NCBI GenBank assembly: GCA_964654355.1
Contig: CAZZIQ010000060.1
Location: 1-6,282 of the forward strand
Source: CAZZIQ01 sp964654355
Lineage (GTDB): Bacteria > Pseudomonadota > Gammaproteobacteria > GCF-002020875
Direction: 5' to 3'
Length of the DNA: 6,282 nucleotides
In this document: positions 6,063-6,282 of the stretch, piece after piece
Layout: each line of letters begins with the position of its first letter
Position numbering within the stretch: the first letter of the stretch is position 1
Program-made: the position numbers and the translations under genes
Notes under the pieces: model-generated
Seen by the model: only the letters and a program-made list of their open reading frames with translations
The model's database searches: none
What the model was told of the DNA's origin: nothing

Positions 6063-6282
6063 GGTTGTGCTCCTTCGGGTTTTTGCCACTGCAATCCCAG
6101 TGTCTTTGCGACGTCTTCATTGACCCGAATCTCGCTCGGCTGGATGTCTTGCGAGGGCGGCATCGGCCGGCTCACGGGCCACTGTTGCAGTTGGCGAATG
6201 CGCCGAATCGCTGCGTCGGCAAGATCTTCCCCGTTCACATACGGCGCGAGCAGGCAGCCCGCACGCACTCCTGCGCCCGAGA
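6059..6282 (-). CDS. Probable periplasmic substrate-binding protein, C-terminal end (5' end outside window)
   Basis: The last 73 or so codons of a gene entering from the right edge; the frame is open to the edge, so an internal GTG at 6268 is not the start. The visible sequence fits the C-terminal lobe of ABC-type substrate-binding proteins of the PF04392 kind: an RAGCLLAPY segment, a helix with LADAAIRRIRQL, a proline-rich linker, then the closing IRVNEDVAKTLGLQ, which matches the family's habit of ending in VN-x-x-x-A-x-x-LGL. Such proteins usually bind a small ligand in the periplasm. The TGA stop overlaps the sensor's ATG by four bases, so the two are translated together and a ligand-presenting role is plausible. 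Only the tail is visible, so family assignment is moderate and the ligand is unknown. Confidence 0.55.
   Translation of the reverse strand, partial: SGAGVRAGCLLAPYVNGEDLADAAIRRIRQLQQWPVSRPMPPSQDIQPSEIRVNEDVAKTLGLQWQKPEGAQP
6070..6075 (-). promoter_or_regulatory. Ribosome binding site setting the sensor gene start
   Basis: AAGGAG on the minus strand, 7 bases before the ATG at 6062. It lies inside the coding sequence of the upstream binding-protein gene and makes the 272-residue form more likely than a 281-residue form from the GTG at 6089. Confidence 0.8.

Overview
The window is ordinary bacterial chromosome, most likely from a gammaproteobacterium. That rests on a PepN of almost exactly the E. 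coli length and motif layout, a BarA-type periplasmic sensor, an EnvZ-type kinase core, moderately high GC and dense coding. I cannot name a genus. No tRNA, rRNA, CRISPR array, transposase or phage gene is visible.

Layout. (1) Bases 1-244, minus strand: a nearly complete glutaredoxin that runs off the left edge. (2) Bases 245-667: a 423-base gap between divergent genes, filled with imperfect palindromes and a recurring 9-mer that looks like a ribosome binding site next to a start codon. (3) Bases 668-3289, plus strand: an intact M1 aminopeptidase N (pepN). (4) Bases 3290-3741: a gap between convergent genes. Its middle is AT-richer than its surroundings, it holds two DnaA-box consensus matches plus two near matches, and it ends in a 95-base imperfect palindrome that includes the kinase stop codon. 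(5) Bases 3742-6282, minus strand: a compact signalling operon read right to left. It holds the C-terminus of a probable periplasmic substrate-binding protein, then a BarA-like membrane sensor with a HAMP domain but no kinase, then a histidine kinase with its own periplasmic domain but no HAMP. Both junctions are 4-base ATGA overlaps.

How the genes work together. Glutaredoxin and PepN are housekeeping functions (thiol redox; peptide trimming) and divide from a shared intergenic region. The three minus-strand genes are probably one unit. A periplasmic binding protein may present a ligand to the BarA-like sensor, whose HAMP and coiled coil end where a kinase would normally begin, and the adjacent protein supplies the kinase core. 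This split-receptor reading is the most interesting part of the window. It is an inference from domain content and translational coupling; no response regulator lies in the window.
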